From NCBI GenBank assembly GCA_963169055.1, contig CAUJFU010000043.1:1-14407 (forward strand): 14,407 nt of DNA, in the 5' to 3' direction. Below the pieces are notes generated by a model that was given only the letters and a program-made list of their open reading frames with translations, was not told the origin of the DNA and did no database searches. Origin of the DNA: Myxococcota bacterium (lineage in GTDB: Bacteria; Myxococcota_C; UBA6777). Below are positions 1 through 7,573 of the stretch, one piece after another; position 1 is the first letter of the stretch; each line of letters begins with the position of its first letter. Position numbers and translations under genes: made by a program.

Positions 1-2163
1 TTTGTCGTAGAGCTTGATGTATCCGAGAACAAGGGGAAAATCTTCTTTTTCGAGCGGATAGACTTTCTCTTCTTTTTTACCCTTCTTTTCGGTGGTAGGG
101 CGAAGTTTTTTTGCACGTTTTAGGCGAAGAACACCGCGAGCAAGGTTGGCCTCGTAATGTTCGTAATCTTTTTCGAGTGCTTTACCCCAGAGTTCATCGG
201 CTTTTTCGAGATCGCCTTTTTTCTCGGTGAGTTCGCCGCTGAGATAGAAAAAGGCGTCTTGTTCGCCAAAGTTCTGTTTGATCTTTCCAAGAAGTTCTTC
301 GACTTTATCGGCCTTGGTGGGTTTACCGTTTGCGTCCAAGGCTTCAAGCATACTGAGAACACCATCATAATAGATCTGCAAGACGTAAGGTTCGAAGCTA
401 AGGGCTTTTTGGAAGTAGGTCCACGCTTCGTCAAATTTCTTTTGGCGCGCAAAGATCATGGCTTGTAGGCCAAAGAAATAACCTTCGTAATTGGCGATCT
501 TGAGTGCTTTTTCGATGGAAGCTTGTGCTTTGGTCAGATCGTTTTGGTGCCAGTACATCTTGGCTTCGAGGTAGTGCAGCCATGCTTCGTTATGGGGAGA
601 GAGGTCGCCGTCTTTTTTGACGGTTTCGGCCAGCTTGAGGGTGTCACGAACCATTTGAAACGCGGCGGACATACCGACGCCTGCATCGAAAACAGCGAGA
701 GCATCGCCGATATCAGCCATGAGGTAGTGGTTGTGTGCAGCGTAAAACGTTTGCAGAGCGGGGTGGAAAGAGCATTTGGGGACGGTGACAGCTTCAAGTG
801 CAGCGTTGGCGGCATCTTGGAGCAGATCAAGCGTGGTCAGTTCAAGTCCACGAGGTGCGCTGTTTCCAAGAAGAGTGGGTGGATTGATCCAACAGTAAGC
901 ATTTTTCTGTTTGCTGCGATCCGCGAGTTCTCCTTGCACGTTGCCTGCATTTTGCTGCCCTTGTTCTGCGGCGCTTTTGAATTGGCCGTGTGCGTCTTGG
1001 AATTTGCGGGAGCGGAGGTAGCTGTAGGCATAACGATAACGAAAGTAAGGGTTATTCCATCCGATCTCAGCGGCACGTTTGAAGTTTGCGCGTGCGAGAC
1101 GATCTTGGCGAAGACCTTCGGCGACAAGACCATGAACCCAGTTGAGGCGGGGATGGATGGCGACTTCGGGAACCCACTTGTTGATGTAGTCGTTGGCGTT
1201 TTTGAGGTCTTTGTCGGCCTCGTCAAACTTGCCGTCGAGTTGTTTTTTGCGTGCGCTGTCATAGGCGACCAAGGCGCGAAGGGCGTGGTAAGGCGCGAGC
1301 TGATCGAGGAGTTCGCGAGAACCAGAGGCTTGTAGCTTGGTGAAATAATCGCGAAAGCCTTGATGATAGGCGTCCGTTCGTTCGTGTTGATCCCAGATAC
1401 TGTAATGGACTTCTGCGAGGTGCATCAGGGCGAAGGGATGGACAGGATCGAGCGTTTCGAGGACTTTTTTGTAGACGGGGATGGCTTTTTTGAGGTTGCT
1501 GTAAGCGGCAGTAGCTTGTTGGGTACGGGCAAGGATCACAAGAGCGCGGATCTTTTTTTCATGGATGGCGTTTTGGGCATAAAGCCAAACGCCCGAAAAG
1601 ATCACAAGAAAGAAGATCGAGATATCGCGGATGGTTTTGAAGGCCGAGTCGGTTTGAGGAGCGGGAACCCCGAGTTCGGTATTGATATAGAAAGGTCCGT
1701 ATTCGTCTTGGATCTCGATATCTTCGCCGAGGCTTTTGAGGAGCATCCGTGCTTGGGGGTGGTGTGGGTTCAATTGATGCGCTTTTTTGAGCGCGTCTTT
1801 GGCCCCTTGGAGGTCGTCTTGTTCTGCGAGGATATCGCCGCGCAAGGAGTGGGCTTCCCAGTTGTTGGGTTCTTTATTGAGCAGGTCGTCGACTTCGTGA
1901 AGGGCTTTTTTGAGTAGTGCGGTTTTGGGTGCTTTGAAGTCGGCGGAAGCATCGAAGAATGCGCGTGCGAGGAGGAGACGACCTTTTGGGTGCTCGTTGT
2001 TTTTGAGACCCTTTTGGCAGACACGGATAGCCTCTTGTGGGAATCCGCGTCGGATATAGGCTTCTGCGAGGGGCAAGAAGACTTCGGGAGAAGCATCGTT
2101 GCGAAGAAGCTGCTCAAGCTCTTCGACATCTTTTTGCATGGTTGCTGCCAGTTGATCGGCCAT
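1..2163 (-). CDS. Membrane-anchored TPR-repeat protein, partial (C-terminus off left edge)
   Basis: Read from the ATG at 2163 on the minus strand, the frame is open for 721 codons to the window edge without a stop, so the gene is incomplete at its 3' end. A GGAGG stands 10 nt before the ATG. Tetratricopeptide-type helix pairs are visible near residues 25-58, 101-134, 526-559, 560-593 and 635-668, several ending in the usual A..x..KAL..x.P pattern. One hydrophobic helix (about 181-197) separates an N-terminal TPR part of about 150 residues from a long C-terminal TPR part. This suggests a bitopic scaffold with a short cytoplasmic and a large periplasmic side, though the orientation is inferred. 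A Lys/Glu-rich stretch lies at about 690-700. TPR proteins mediate protein-protein contacts, and no partner or catalytic domain is recognisable. It is divergent from surA. Two long + strand frames inside it (523-1335 and 1360-1917) are antisense shadows. Confidence 0.85.
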   Translation of the reverse strand, partial: MADQLAATMQKDVEELEQLLRNDASPEVFLPLAEAYIRRGFPQEAIRVCQKGLKNNEHPKGRLLLARAFFDASADFKAPKTALLKKALHEVDDLLNKEPNNWEAHSLRGDILAEQDDLQGAKDALKKAHQLNPHHPQARMLLKSLGEDIEIQDEYGPFYINTELGVPAPQTDSAFKTIRDISIFFLVIFSGVWLYAQNAIHEKKIRALVILARTQQATAAYSNLKKAIPVYKKVLETLDPVHPFALMHLAEVHYSIWDQHERTDAYHQGFRDYFTKLQASGSRELLDQLAPYHALRALVAYDSARKKQLDGKFDEADKDLKNANDYINKWVPEVAIHPRLNWVHGLVAEGLRQDRLARANFKRAAEIGWNNPYFRYRYAYSYLRSRKFQDAHGQFKSAAEQGQQNAGNVQGELADRSKQKNAYCWINPPTLLGNSAPRGLELTTLDLLQDAANAALEAVTVPKCSFHPALQTFYAAHNHYLMADIGDALAVFDAGVGMSAAFQMVRDTLKLAETVKKDGDLSPHNEAWLHYLEAKMYWHQNDLTKAQASIEKALKIANYEGYFFGLQAMIFARQKKFDEAWTYFQKALSFEPYVLQIYYDGVLSMLEALDANGKPTKADKVEELLGKIKQNFGEQDAFFYLSGELTEKKGDLEKADELWGKALEKDYEHYEANLARGVLRLKRAKKLRPTTEKKGKKEEKVYPLEKEDFPLVLGYIKLYDK

Positions 2164-2612
2164 ACTTCGGATTCCTCCAATTGGGCGCTGAGGGGGTATT
2201 GACAGGGAAAGACCCCCCATCGGTATCGATAAGGCGTTTGAAAAGCGGTCAAACCAAAGATCAAAAAAAACAAAAAAACGTAAAACTTTCAAATAGATAG
2301 ACGTTCTACTCAAAAAGAAGTATCCCAACCGTATAACGAAGATCGATCTCGATGTCAACTCCGATGCAAACCGTCAAGTACGCGGCATACGCAGGACGAT
2401 GGTCGGTTGGCGAAAGAGCGAGTGGTGAAATGCTTACAGGGATGGGCAGGATCGGAAGAAAGCGTTGTGATGGGTGAGAGAGTCGGATCGTGGCTACGGC
2501 TTGACCTTGTGTGGTTTTCTCCTTAACACAAGGGGGCAAAGAGATCGAAGGAGCGGCTTGCAAAGGCTTCGGGCAAAGACGAGCTGCGGGCCAAGCGGAA
2601 AGGGTGGAAGGA
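2164..2612. promoter_or_regulatory. Divergent intergenic region between the TPR gene and surA
   Basis: About 450 bases separate the two divergent start codons and no convincing gene lies here. Promoters for both sides are expected within it. Visible elements are a GGGGGT/ACCCCC dyad at 2192-2217, an A-tract pair (eight and seven A residues split by one C) near 2260-2280, and a TTGACC hexamer at 2501-2506 with only a weak -10-like TTAACA 16 bases later. No strong sigma70 promoter can be called by eye on either strand. The A-tract would lie upstream of the TPR gene's promoter and could act as an UP element or bent DNA, which is inference. Confidence 0.4.
2192..2217 (-). promoter_or_regulatory. 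GC-rich inverted repeat in the TPR gene leader
   Basis: GGGGGT at 2192-2197 pairs perfectly with ACCCCC at 2212-2217 across a 14-nt loop. It lies 29-54 bases upstream of the TPR gene's ATG, so it would fall in its 5' untranslated leader or promoter. It could be an mRNA hairpin or an operator. No known regulator site is recognised. Confidence 0.35.
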
Positions 2613-3749
2613 ATGATGCGTTGGAACGGATGGCAAGTGTTGTTGTTGTGGTGTGTGTGGTGTTTAGGTGGCGGACGTGCGTGGTCTGAAGAGATCGTGA
2701 TCGAAAAGATCGTTGCAGTGGTCAACAACGATATCGTGTTGTTGTCGGAATGGGAGCAGCGTTTTGCTTTGGTGCGCGTACAGTTACAACAGATCATCGA
2801 TCCCGTCGAACGCAAGAAAAAAGAAGAATCGATGCGTTGGGAGCTTTTGGAGCGGATGATCGAAGACAAGCTGCTCAATCAAGAAGCCAAAGCCAAACAG
2901 ATCGAAGTGACCGATGCGGATATCGAAGGGGCGATCAAGCGAACACGCGAACAAAACGGCAACATCCCCGAAGCGGAGTTTGCGGCGGAGTTGAAGAAGC
3001 GCGGTTATTCGATGGATGCGTACAAAGCGATGATGCGTGGAGAGATCAGCAAGTTTCGCTTGTTGCAGCAAACGATGGCGTCCAAGATCCGCATCACAAA
3101 AGAAGACGAGTACGCCTTTTACAAGAAGATGACGAGCAAAGAAAAGCCGGGTCCACCCGAGTACAAACTTCGCCATATCGTCTTTGTGTTGGATGAAAAA
3201 CCGACCCCCGAACAGCTCAAGTCACAGCGCGAAAAAGCCGAGAACGTGTTGCTGTTGGCAAAACAAACGCCCAAAAACTTTGCGGCATTGGCGCGGCGTT
3301 TTTCGCAAGCAGGTCAGGACGATGGGGGGGATTTGGGGTACGTCAAGATGAGCGAGATCGATCCTGTGCTTGGGCGTGCGATGAGCACGATGAAGGAAGG
3401 AACCGTCCATCCGAAGGTTTTGCAAACAAACATGGGGTTTCATGTGTTGTACTTGGAGCAACTGCGTGTGGCGAATGTGTTGAGTTTCAAAGAAGCTCGC
3501 CCCGAGATCAGCAAGCGGCTACAACAAGAAGCTTATGAGAACATGTACAAGAAATATGTCACACAGCTACGTAAAAAAGCAGTGATCGAGATCAGGGTAA
3601 AAGGGAAAGAGACAGAGAAAAAAGTATTTAAATCGACGTTTGGGCCGATCACTCCGAGCGAAGAGAAAAAAGAACAAAAGAAAAAGCGCAAAGAAGGCCG
3701 AGGGGGCCGAGGAGGTCGAGGGAGCCGGGGGGGAGGTTTCCCACGATGA
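2613..3749 (+). CDS. surA: SurA/PpiC-type periplasmic peptidyl-prolyl isomerase chaperone
   Basis: The 378-residue product starts at the ATG at 2613, or at the adjacent ATG at 2616. A purine-rich GGTGGAAGGA precedes them, and the longer open frame back to 2511 has no ribosome site. A signal peptide (about 1-24, hydrophobic, ending near RAWS) predicts export. A SurA-like helical N-domain follows (about 25-170), opening with the family-typical pattern of a 'VAVVNNDIVLLSEW' segment. One parvulin/rotamase domain lies at about 183-283, with RHIV, F..LA+..S, GGDLGYV and GFHVLYLE. SurA assists folding of outer-membrane proteins. Family members often have two parvulin domains, and only one is seen here. 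The C-terminus (about 352-378) is a Lys/Glu run followed by Gly-Arg-rich RGG-like repeats, which is unusual for a periplasmic chaperone. The stop codon overlaps the pdxA start, and surA-pdxA linkage is also known in E. coli. Confidence 0.85.
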   Translation: MMRWNGWQVLLLWCVWCLGGGRAWSEEIVIEKIVAVVNNDIVLLSEWEQRFALVRVQLQQIIDPVERKKKEESMRWELLERMIEDKLLNQEAKAKQIEVTDADIEGAIKRTREQNGNIPEAEFAAELKKRGYSMDAYKAMMRGEISKFRLLQQTMASKIRITKEDEYAFYKKMTSKEKPGPPEYKLRHIVFVLDEKPTPEQLKSQREKAENVLLLAKQTPKNFAALARRFSQAGQDDGGDLGYVKMSEIDPVLGRAMSTMKEGTVHPKVLQTNMGFHVLYLEQLRVANVLSFKEARPEISKRLQQEAYENMYKKYVTQLRKKAVIEIRVKGKETEKKVFKSTFGPITPSEEKKEQKKKRKEGRGGRGGRGSRGGGFPR

Positions 3750-4885
3750 CATCGCATCGAGTGGGTGTCACGATGGGCGATCCTGCGGGGGTGGGCGGAG
3801 AAGTGCTTGTTCACGGACTCCATGCCTTGCTTCGTTGTATCGAGGAGGGAAGGCTGCCCGCTTCGGCCTTGGCGATCCGAGGAGACGGACAAGACCGTCG
3901 ATCGGATGGATCTGTAGGCGCGAACAAAGACCACGCAGACAAAAGCGAGGCGGGGGGGGGTTTAAGAGAAAGCAGCGAGGCACAATGCGCGAAGTTGCGT
4001 TCGATCCGATGGCGGATCTATGGGGATCGCCAACGATTGGATCAGATCGCAGAGCAGGCGGGATTTGCAGCGTTGCAGCGATGGCGGAACGTGGAGGTGG
4101 TGGAGACAGAGACGGAGGGAGAGGCATTTGGTTGGGGCGGATTGACCGAGGCAGGAGCGAAGGCACAGGTATCGTACATTGAGCAGGCGTTGGCGGAGAG
4201 AAAAACGGGAAAAGTGCAATCGTTGGTCACGGGGCCGATCCACAAACAAGCGTTGGCGTGGATGGGCGTGAGCCACGTTGGGCATACGGAGTGGTTGGCG
4301 GAAGATGCGGGCGTGTCGATACCTGTGATGATGCTGGCGGGGCCGCGTTTGCGCGTCGTTCCCGCGACCATCCATATCGCCTTACGCGATGTGATCGGGG
4401 CTTTGACACCGCAACATTTGCGCGAGGTGATCGAGACCACAGCAACGGGGATGCAGCGTTGGCTGGGGTTTGACCGGCCACGTTTGGGTGTGTGCGGTCT
4501 GAATCCTCATGCTGGAGACGGCGGATTGATGGGCAAAGAGGAGCAGCACTGGATGATCCCGTTGTTGCGAGAGATGGCCCAACAAGAGCAGATGGCGTTG
4601 GTGGGTCCGCTGCCTGCGGACACAGCCTTCTACTTTGCCTCAAAAGGCGGATACGACGCAGTGATCGCGATGTATCACGATCAGGCTTTAGCCCCGTTAA
4701 AGGTGTTGCACTTTGAGGAAGCGATCAACCTCACGCTGGGACTTCCGTACTTACGGACTTCTGTGGATCACGGGACGGCGTACGATATCGCGGGCAGTGG
4801 CAAAGCAAGCGCACAAAGCATGTTGCATGCGTTGGTGATCGCGGGGCTTTCTGTGTCGCTTGCTTTTTCGGACGAACAGCATTAA
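3746..4885 (+). CDS. pdxA: 4-hydroxythreonine-4-phosphate dehydrogenase PdxA
   Basis: PdxA oxidises 4-phosphohydroxy-L-threonine with NAD(P)+ in DXP-dependent pyridoxal phosphate synthesis, in the cytoplasm. The 379-aa product has the N-terminal TMGDPAGVGGE motif, VTGPIHK at about 162-167, GHTEWL (H180), a His before the ALRDV motif (H210), GLNPHAGDGG (H255), GPLPADTAF, MYHDQALAPLK (H311), and GLPYLRTSVDHGTAYDIAG. H210, H255 and H311 match the three metal-binding histidines known from the E. coli enzyme, so the active site looks intact. The start overlaps the surA stop in an ATGA arrangement, implying translational coupling. The protein is about 50 residues longer than usual because of a low-complexity Gly/Ser/Asp/Lys-rich stretch at about 46-84, between the first strand and the IYGDR segment. 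The DNA there includes a run of nine G at 3952-3960. The frame is continuous through the run. Confidence 0.95.
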   Translation: MTSHRVGVTMGDPAGVGGEVLVHGLHALLRCIEEGRLPASALAIRGDGQDRRSDGSVGANKDHADKSEAGGGLRESSEAQCAKLRSIRWRIYGDRQRLDQIAEQAGFAALQRWRNVEVVETETEGEAFGWGGLTEAGAKAQVSYIEQALAERKTGKVQSLVTGPIHKQALAWMGVSHVGHTEWLAEDAGVSIPVMMLAGPRLRVVPATIHIALRDVIGALTPQHLREVIETTATGMQRWLGFDRPRLGVCGLNPHAGDGGLMGKEEQHWMIPLLREMAQQEQMALVGPLPADTAFYFASKGGYDAVIAMYHDQALAPLKVLHFEEAINLTLGLPYLRTSVDHGTAYDIAGSGKASAQSMLHALVIAGLSVSLAFSDEQH

Positions 4886-4952
4886 CACAAGGGGCGTTTG
4901 GAGGGGGCCGTATCGCTCCCTAGGATGTACGGTTGCGGAAGGAGGCGAGTCG

Positions 4953-5603
4953 ATGCCATCAGTATATTACAGTCGCTTTTTGGGCGATGGTTGGGGCGCT
5001 TGGGAAGGAGGGCATTTCTTGCCTCCCATGCCAGCGGAGTTTGATCAAGACGCAGAGGTATCGTTGGCCTCACGCGACGGCGAAGATCGTTGCTACGTCT
5101 ATTCGCCCGAACGAGAAGAAGTCAAATGGTGTGTTTGGAAAGGGGATCGTTGGAGCGAGTGGTTGGGAACGGCGCATCTCTCGCCTCCTCCGAACTACAT
5201 CGTGGATGAACAAGAAGCTTTTTTTTCGGTGTCGAGCCATCGGCTTGGTGAATGGGTGATCGCGTACAATCCAGCGGATGGTCGGGTGTATTGGAGTCCT
5301 TGGACGGGCCGAGGTTATGGGCCATGGGAAGGCCCCAATATCCTGCAAGAAGAACCACCCAACCTCAACGAGTCGGCGGATGTTTTTGCTGCGGGGGATG
5401 GAAAAGCCGAGTGGCTGGTTTGCGTCAACACAGATGACTGGAGCGTCTACTACGCCAGCCTCGAAGAGGACGGATACAGCGAGTGGATAGAGGCTCCTGC
5501 TTTGCCCATCCCCGAAGAATGGGTCGAGATGGGCGTTGACTTGGATGGGGACGGTCGCAACGGCACCTTCTGGGTTTATGCAACGGTGTACAACGACGAA
5601 TAA
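4953..5603 (+). CDS. Four-repeat propeller-like protein of unknown function
   Basis: The ATG at 4953 has an excellent GGAAGGAGG seven bases upstream. A longer in-frame extension to 4860 would overlap pdxA and is not favoured. The 216-aa product is built of four tandem repeats of about 53-55 residues (3-56, 57-111, 112-164, 165-216). Each begins with a V-x-[YW]-x strand, then a [GD]-x-[WY]-x-x-W-x-G element (for example GDGWGAWEG, GRGYGPWEG), then a proline-rich linker and a strand pair ending in a W/YV.Y.P-like segment. Repeat 4 carries DLDGDGRNG (196-204), which resembles an FG-GAP/EF-like calcium loop. The pattern resembles blades of PLL-type lectin or other small beta-propellers, but four blades would need assembly or an unusual closure. 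There is no signal peptide or membrane helix. It lies 67 bases after pdxA and is probably co-transcribed. I assign no function. Confidence 0.75.
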   Translation: MPSVYYSRFLGDGWGAWEGGHFLPPMPAEFDQDAEVSLASRDGEDRCYVYSPEREEVKWCVWKGDRWSEWLGTAHLSPPPNYIVDEQEAFFSVSSHRLGEWVIAYNPADGRVYWSPWTGRGYGPWEGPNILQEEPPNLNESADVFAAGDGKAEWLVCVNTDDWSVYYASLEEDGYSEWIEAPALPIPEEWVEMGVDLDGDGRNGTFWVYATVYNDE

Positions 5604-5711
5604 CGCGACCCGCCATAGACCTCGCTTTGCCCGCATCCATTCAAGCATCCGCACCACACGACGACAAATAAGCTTGCCCGCCGTGCGCAACAACGAATAA
5701 GCTTGTCGGAA

Positions 5712-5737
5712 TACACAAAGGCAGACAGGTTTGTGTA
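5712..5737. promoter_or_regulatory. Perfect 8-bp inverted repeat before the flippase-like gene
   Basis: TACACAAA at 5712-5719 and TTTGTGTA at 5730-5737 form a perfect 8-bp dyad with a 10-nt spacer, about 52 bases before the ATG at 5790. It is not directly followed by a T run, although five T lie about 14 bases further on, so a factor-independent terminator is doubtful. An operator or leader hairpin fits as well. The surrounding 186-base gap (5604-5789) also holds two copies of AATAAGCTTG (5667-5676 and 5696-5705) and no gene. Confidence 0.35.
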
Positions 5738-5789
5738 GGGTTCGAAAGATGTTTTTGTTTAAGACGTTTATGCGCAAAGGTTAAGTCGG

Positions 5790-6836
5790 ATGGATCGCAA
5801 AAAGTGGTTGTCTTTGGGGGTGGGTTTTTTGGTGACGTTGTTGTGTGTGGGTTGGCTGGCCTACGAAGTGGAGTGGCAAAAGCTACAAACCCAGATGACA
5901 CGGATCGATTGGCGCTGGTGTGCGTTGGCGGTGGGGTTGTATTTGTTGGGTCATGTGTTTCGGGGGATCCGTTGTGCTTGGATCTTGCGGCCTCACAAAC
6001 AGATCCCGTGGTTTGAGGCGACCCAAGTCGTGTGGATCGGTTATGCCACCAACAACGTGCTTCCTGCGCGGCTTGGGGAGTTGGTGCGGGCGTATGTGTT
6101 GGCGCGCCGAGAAAAACTCTCCAAAGGCTTGGCGATTTCGACCTTGTTGGTGGAGCGGATCTTGGATGGGTTGGCGATCGTGGGGATCTTGGTGGTTACG
6201 GCCTTTTGGGCTCCGACCGATCCATGGATTCGGCGCATCGGGTGGTTTGCGGGAGTGTTGTTTGTTGGGGCGATGAGCGTGATGCTGATGGCCCGTTTGG
6301 CGCGAGGAATGTTCGAACAATGGCTGGCGTGGGGGGCAGCGCGCCTCCCCCATGCGATCGGCGAAAAAGCACAGGGATTCGGGCATCGCTTGTTGGATGG
6401 AACCGCCTGTTTGCGCGGTGATCGCTACATGGTGGGCGTATTGTGGTTGAGTGTGCTGATCTGGCTGGTCGAAGGAGCGATGTTTTTTGTGTTGCTACCG
6501 GCCTTTGGTCTGCCGATGTCGTTGATGACCGCCTATCTAGCGATGTCGATCACCAATTTGGGGGTTTTGTTGCCCTCCACACCCGGGCATGTGGGGACGT
6601 TTCACTTTTGCTGCACAAAAGCGTTGTTGTTGGCGGGTGCGATCACCGTATCCAACCAGTCCATCGGGGTGGGGTATGCACTGGTGCTGCACGCGCTGCA
6701 ATACATCCCCGTCACGCTGATCGGGTTTTGGTCGCTCTACCACTACGGGTTTAACTTGCGTACGATCTGGCACGCTGATGACTCCCCTGCCCACGCAACA
6801 CCCGCAACGGCAACCTCCTCCGGTAACGCCCGCTGA
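5790..6836 (+). CDS. Flippase-like integral membrane protein (LPG_synthase_TM / UPF0104 family)
   Basis: The 348-aa polytopic protein has hydrophobic segments near residues 8-25, 43-60, 128-141, 151-170, 213-240, 246-262, 277-287 and 294-316. The diagnostic family block lies at about 89-127: NVLPARLGELVRAY, then LSKGLAISTLLVERILDGL. A second block, LPSTPGHVGTFH (261-272), matches the conserved P..PG..G motif. This fold is the membrane half of MprF lysylphosphatidylglycerol synthases and also occurs alone in proteins thought to move lipid-linked substrates or help glycosyl transfer. No aminoacyl-transferase domain is attached, so the substrate cannot be told. The start is the ATG with AAAGG nine bases upstream. 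The C-terminal 20 residues are Ala/Thr/Ser-rich and probably disordered. The gene converges with the minus-strand gene ending at 6909. Confidence 0.85.
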   Translation: MDRKKWLSLGVGFLVTLLCVGWLAYEVEWQKLQTQMTRIDWRWCALAVGLYLLGHVFRGIRCAWILRPHKQIPWFEATQVVWIGYATNNVLPARLGELVRAYVLARREKLSKGLAISTLLVERILDGLAIVGILVVTAFWAPTDPWIRRIGWFAGVLFVGAMSVMLMARLARGMFEQWLAWGAARLPHAIGEKAQGFGHRLLDGTACLRGDRYMVGVLWLSVLIWLVEGAMFFVLLPAFGLPMSLMTAYLAMSITNLGVLLPSTPGHVGTFHFCCTKALLLAGAITVSNQSIGVGYALVLHALQYIPVTLIGFWSLYHYGFNLRTIWHADDSPAHATPATATSSGNAR

Positions 6837-6878
6837 CCTCGATTCTCCAAACTGCCGTGGGGAGGACGTTTGCGCATC

Positions 6879-6906
6879 GTTGTTTTTCGACAACAAAAGT
6901 TTTGTG
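6879..6906. terminator. Weak AT-rich hairpin between convergent genes
   Basis: GTTGT (6879-6883) and ACAAC (6890-6894) can pair around a 6-nt loop. An overlapping ACAAAA-G-TTTTGT dyad lies at 6893-6905 and has a run of four T on the + strand. It sits in the 72-base gap between two convergent stop codons, where a bidirectional terminator would be expected. The stem is short, so the call is tentative. Confidence 0.25.
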
Positions 6907-6908
6907 TA

Positions 6909-7541
6909 TCATTCGGCAAAAAGCCCCGATTCAAGGGACTTTTGCAAAAAGTCCAGATGCCCCTCAAGAACCGCGCACCGAAGCGCAAGAAAGCGAAGAA
7001 AGTGTTGGCGCAAGAGCAGAAAGTCTTCGAGGTGAGAAGCGAGGCACTCGCAAAGCCAGCGGCGATCGTGTTCTTGGATGGCCCAAAAACAGACGTGGCG
7101 TGCTGCTTTGACAGGATCTGCCGAAGCCATCGAGAGACCAAGATAAAAAGCTTTGTGCGCGGAAGATTCGGCGTGTTGAGAGCGTTGCAAGCGTTGGATT
7201 TCTTGATGCAAGCCGTGAATCGAAGATAGCGGTTGCTCGCCTTCGATCCATTGACGAAGCGTATCAAGAAGCTTTTGCAACAGAACGTAATGGGGAAGTT
7301 CGAGCCATCGGGCTTGACGAAGGATTCGCTCAAACCCGTCACAAGCGAAATGATAGAGCAGATGGTGTGGGATTTCATGCGGACGCAAAGCCTCAAATAA
7401 GCGCTTGGCAGAAGGAACCGCAGGATCGCGCAGCCATTGTTGCCAAAACAACAAGCTTTCGGCGAGGTGAGGTGGCCGAGCAGACAAAAGAGCGTCGATG
7501 TTCACGGCGACGTGATCGGGGTGAAGCGAATTGCGTTGCAT
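6909..7541 (-). CDS. Hypothetical alpha-helical protein
   Basis: The 210-residue product starts at the ATG at 7541. The ribosome site is modest: TAGG about 8 bases upstream, and AGGAG 14 bases upstream. It has no signal peptide or clear membrane helix. The sequence is rich in Leu, His, Arg and Trp and looks helical throughout, with amphipathic stretches such as the LLFWQQWL, GFERILRQARWLEL and HLEDFLLLRQHFLRFL regions. I recognise no family. It is preferred over the overlapping minus-strand frame 6743-7396 because its composition is protein-like, it begins at the better site, and it ends just before the convergent gene. Its upstream flank carries a CCTAT/ATAGG dyad (7558-7572) and the 40-bp repeat array at 7574-7719. 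Confidence 0.6.
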   Translation of the reverse strand: MQRNSLHPDHVAVNIDALLSARPPHLAESLLFWQQWLRDPAVPSAKRLFEALRPHEIPHHLLYHFACDGFERILRQARWLELPHYVLLQKLLDTLRQWIEGEQPLSSIHGLHQEIQRLQRSQHAESSAHKAFYLGLSMASADPVKAARHVCFWAIQEHDRRWLCECLASHLEDFLLLRQHFLRFLALRCAVLEGHLDFLQKSLESGLFAE

Positions 7542-7557
7542 GATCGGCCTAGAGGCT

Positions 7558-7572
7558 CCTATAAAACATAGG
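7558..7572 (-). promoter_or_regulatory. Small dyad directly upstream of the 210-aa gene
   Basis: CCTAT (7558-7562) and ATAGG (7568-7572) form a 5-bp inverted repeat around AAAAC, 17-31 bases before the ATG at 7541. It overlaps the likely -10 or ribosome-binding region of the minus-strand gene (on that strand it reads TATGTTTTATAGG). It could be an operator or a leader hairpin. Confidence 0.3.
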
Positions 7573-7573
7573 A

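Noticed and set aside
523-1335. Open + strand frame of 270 codons, and another at 1360-1917
   Set aside because: Both lie antisense to the 721-codon TPR frame, which has a ribosome site, TPR periodicity and a membrane helix. Their products have no recognisable pattern.
2306-2878. Minus-strand frame of 190 codons across the surA start
   Set aside because: It is Ser/Pro/His-rich and has no ribosome site. It overlaps the surA signal peptide and N-domain.
2523-4894. A shared 13-mer TTAACACAAGGGG at 2523-2535 and 4882-4894
   Set aside because: A single 13-base match is about what chance gives in a 14-kb window, and one copy includes the pdxA stop codon.
6743-7396. Minus-strand frame of 217 codons
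   Set aside because: It overlaps the end of the flippase-like gene and the better 210-aa frame, and its composition is not protein-like.
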